A program made the position numbers and the translations under genes. A stretch of 64,000 bases of DNA from Rotaria sordida (lineage: Eukaryota > Rotifera > Eurotatoria > Philodinida > Philodinidae): NCBI GenBank assembly GCA_905250125.1, contig CAJNOL010000833.1:1-64000 (forward strand). The letters are read 5' to 3'. Positions 61,034 through 64,000 of this stretch are shown here, one piece after another. How positions within the stretch are numbered: the stretch's first letter is position 1; the number at the start of each line of letters is the position of its first letter. The notes beneath the pieces are model-generated. The model saw only the letters and a list, made by a program, of their open reading frames with translations, did no database searches and was not told the origin of the DNA.

Positions 61034-63603
61034 ACTTAAATTAGATTATAATGAAAATAATTTATATTTGTTGTTTGTTATTTCTCTTAAAAATACAAAT
61101 AAAATGATGACGATTTTCAGATAATTCAGGTTAAATAAAATTTTTCTATTTTTGACCTCGAATGTTACAGACATGGAAGTTTCCATGAGTCTGTGAACAT
61201 TAGATCTCAGAAATATTTGCTGTAAACTAACGATATGAAGGTCACGCAAACTGGCAAAAATAATGAGAACAATCAAACATTCTAAATCGAAACTGTATGA
61301 TTCACTGTGTTTTATGGGTAAAATACATATTTCAAGTAAGAATTTGTCATTGAATATCACGAAAAGTAAATTCATTGCGAACGAAATATTTTCATTCACT
61401 GGAACAGATTCGACATTATTTTACAAGTCTTCAAAATTATAAATTTCAAAAAAGTTTTAAAAAGATTTTAAACTCTCTTTAAAGGGTGTAAATGAATGGA
61501 AGATCAACATCCACACCCATAAATTTTTTTGATATTAAATACTGCGAGGATTCGAATATGGTGAAAAAAAGACATTATTGCACCTGGTTCTTGACAGTGC
61601 GACTTCCCTTTCTCTGCAACAATAAAATATACATTCGTGAAATTTTCTCAGAAATTGTGCGAATATTTATTCTACAAAATCCACATAATTAAAAATTGCC
61701 GAAAATTCTCTACATTTATTTGACAAAATATCCTTTTTTCCGTTAGTTTTCTGCTCGACTTCGGATATTTGTATGAAAAGCAATATTCGAAACATATTTA
61801 AAAAACAAAAATTACTCAACCATTTATAAACGATAAATGAGCAAAAGAGAAAAAAAAAGACGAAAAACATTGATTTGATTTTTTTTATACATGTTGTATT
61901 CTATAACAAGAGAGACTTATTTCATACGTATTAATTATACCTGACATCTAGTGATCGTGATCAGTATTCGTTGGTTAAATCTTGTGTATAAGGTTTTGAT
62001 TTGATTTTGTATCGATCGATTACGTCCATTTACTTGCTCAAATAATCAATATTTGCAACTATTATGCTAATCAACAAGATATTGATTAATTTGTTGAGAA
62101 TCAAATTTTATGTAAACTATTAGTTAGATTTTTCTTTCGTAGATTTTATTAGTCAGGTTTATATTGAATCAATAAAATCAATTAACTTTCTATTTATGTT
62201 TAGATTTAAAAAAACATAGCAACCATGAAAAATTTCAATTAGCAAAGGAATATATATGTAAAAATTATGAAAATTTTGCAAAATTTTACTATTTATACTT
62301 ATTTAAAACATAAAAATAATAACAAAGAATAACCTTGACATTATATCTATGTTTAAACATCAATATTATTGTATTCTATGCTAAGTGAGTAATTAGAAAA
62401 TTCAGTCATTTAATTTTTTTCTCTAATAAATCTGACACGTATTATAAGCAATAATATTGCTACTATTATTTAATATTGTTAGTTTATAAATGTTATACAA
62501 TGACCCTGAAAAGTATTTATTTGAATTGTGTGAATTATATTTTTCAAAAATTTTGACACTAAGAATAAATTAGTTTTTTAGATATTTACGATTGAATTAG
62601 TAACGATTATTATGCGAAGTAAGCATGAATGTTTGTCTTAAATTCTAATTTTCGTAGACTTGGTAATTTTCATAAGAACTCGGAAATTAGACGAGCATAT
62701 TAGTATCGCTATATAGATCATTAATTTTAAGAAAAAAATCATTAACATCCATAGAAATGTGTAGGATAGGATAACCCTGAACATCTCTAATATTCTATTG
62801 GCAAAAGAACAATGTTTTTCTTTTTTTGCATTCTTTCTGAAACATACTTCTCATTTTGATTTTAACCAATGTTATTGCGATGCAAAAGAAGAACGTTAAA
62901 TAATTATTCTAATATGAATAGGTTGGAATTTATAATATGTTCCTTATTCGTATTATATTCTTCTTAGGTGGATATGTATATAGGAAATTTTATTGATTAA
63001 GGGTCTTGTTTTTTTTTTTTGCTCTCGCTCTGCTCTTCGTTGTATAAGACATTATAATAGATTTTTTATGTAATGTTATATATATACACTCATGAGCAAA
63101 AATTTGTTCTCACTCTCCCCTCCTCTCATTCTTTTCGTATCGAACTTCTTTGATCTCAAGTGAATGTAAGTTACAAGAATGGCATAAACATTGTATTTTA
63201 GTATAATGTATGATTGATTACGATATGCTTCGATGACGAATGTACGTCATTCAATATGGTTGGCTAACACTAAAAATAAGTTGATTAATAGAACGTGTCG
63301 TTACTGCGTTATCTCTTTCTTTTTGATATTTTCTGAATGTTTTACTTTATCTATATTTGTATAATAGACTATATCGCATTCTCGGAAAAGTTTCCAGTTG
63401 ACGACGAAGAAAGTTAGCAGATACAAAAAAAAAACCGGAGATAATCCAATGGTGAAATTTTCTGTCAACTAACTCATTTGTAGTGTTCTTCAATTGTATT
63501 CACTTGAGACCAAAGTAGTTCTATACGAAAAGAAAGAGAAGAGAGGGACGAAAGACTTTTGCCTAGAGGTGTCAATATTCGCTTTTTTTTATATTTAAAG
63601 ATA
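61034..63603. other. Intergenic region before the GPR155-like gene
   Basis: 2.6 kb of AT-rich DNA. The open frames at 61046-61399, 61492-61692 and 61667-61870 lack motifs and splice context. The last few hundred bases before 63604 must hold the promoter; a TATA-like TATATATA occurs at 63079-63086, but its role is unproven. Confidence 0.5.
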
Positions 63604-64000
63604 ATGAATCAAACAAACAATGTTCCATTAGTTTCTGATGGAGAACTTTATCCAGCTCTTATTCAATGTTTTTTTATAATTAGTGCTGGTTATATAGCTG
63701 GCCAATTGAATCTTTTAACAAATGCTCATGCTATTGGTCTTTCACGTTATATAAGTAATTTTGCTTTACCTGCTATTATATTTAAAAATCTTGTTAATGT
63801 ACAATTTCAAAGTGTTTCATGGCAATTTCTTACATCTGTATTTATTGGTAAAACTATAATATTTTTTTTAACAATGATTTTAACATTCATAGTTGAACGT
63901 CCAAGAAATTTTGCTAGTATGGGACAATATGCTATAATGGCAACACAAAGTAATGATTTTCCATTAATATATCCAATAATTGAATCAATTTATAAAGAAA
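63604..64000 (+). CDS. GPR155: GPR155/LYCHOS-like membrane protein, 5' end only
   Basis: The first 132 codons are present and continue beyond the window without a stop. In vertebrates GPR155 is a lysosomal cholesterol sensor that signals to mTORC1; it joins a PIN-auxin-carrier-like transporter domain to GPCR-like and DEP domains. The visible part matches the start of the transporter domain: FPAL-like YPALIQCFFIISAGYIAGQL, then GLSRYISNFALPAIIFKNLV, a third hydrophobic segment (FIGKTIIFFLTMILTF), and the family signature ATQSNDFPLIYPIIESIY. Three to four membrane segments can be seen. The ATG is the first after an in-frame stop and lies 11 residues before the conserved region. Whether the DEP part exists cannot be judged here. 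Confidence 0.88.
   Translation, partial: MNQTNNVPLVSDGELYPALIQCFFIISAGYIAGQLNLLTNAHAIGLSRYISNFALPAIIFKNLVNVQFQSVSWQFLTSVFIGKTIIFFLTMILTFIVERPRNFASMGQYAIMATQSNDFPLIYPIIESIYKE

Overview
The window is nuclear DNA of a small animal, most likely a bdelloid rotifer. The base composition is strongly AT-rich. Metazoan genes are split by many 50-60 bp introns with a few long ones. One intact reading frame joins an ADP-ribosyltransferase to a kinesin-light-chain-type TPR array, there is a decayed F-box gene, and low-copy foldback DNA transposon relics are everywhere; I associate these features with bdelloids. The taxon is inferred from gene style, not from a marker gene. Exon borders were placed by eye from GT/AG sites, reading phase and protein similarity. 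All the multi-exon models keep phase from start to stop, including SNRK, gamma-tubulin, alpha-catenin (910 codons), cullin-2 (757), F-box/LRR (1,064) and RNF217-like (751).

Layout. 0-4.4 kb: an SNRK kinase gene on the minus strand, with two introns swollen by foldback elements. 4.4-8.4 kb: intergenic, with a pair of inverted repeats. 8.4-13.6 kb: a divergent pair, an MTHFSD-like gene with an unrecognised 230-residue N-terminus (minus) and a VAP-A/B gene (plus). 14.3-18.5 kb: gamma-tubulin (plus). 18.8-28.5 kb: a transposon graveyard holding a 1.35 kb element with 300 bp terminal repeats, a 2.2 kb foldback carrying two minisatellites, a decayed DnaQ-like 3'-5' exonuclease gene, a broken Tc1 transposon, and a 1.6 kb foldback built from inverted 104 bp arrays. 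29.1-36.8 kb: alpha-catenin (minus), divergent from an F-box/LRR gene (37.2-40.9 kb, plus). 42.6-46.7 kb: cullin-2 (plus). 48.1-51.8 kb: an RNF217-like RBR ubiquitin ligase (plus). 54.8-57.6 kb: the single-exon ART-TPR gene (minus). 60.3-61.0 kb: F-box pseudogene (plus). From 63.6 kb: the 5' end of a GPR155 (LYCHOS)-like gene running off the window.

The genes do not form a pathway. Three of them belong to ubiquitin ligation (F-box/LRR, cullin-2, RBR ligase), but adjacent placement alone does not link them, since an F-box protein normally pairs with cullin-1 rather than cullin-2. Two intergenic gaps of about 0.5 kb between divergent genes are probably bidirectional promoters. The most interesting leads are a possible internal promoter giving an alpha-catenin lacking its beta-catenin-binding half, the myristoylation-motif ART-TPR protein, the MTHFSD N-terminal extension, and related foldback elements that recur in introns of different genes.
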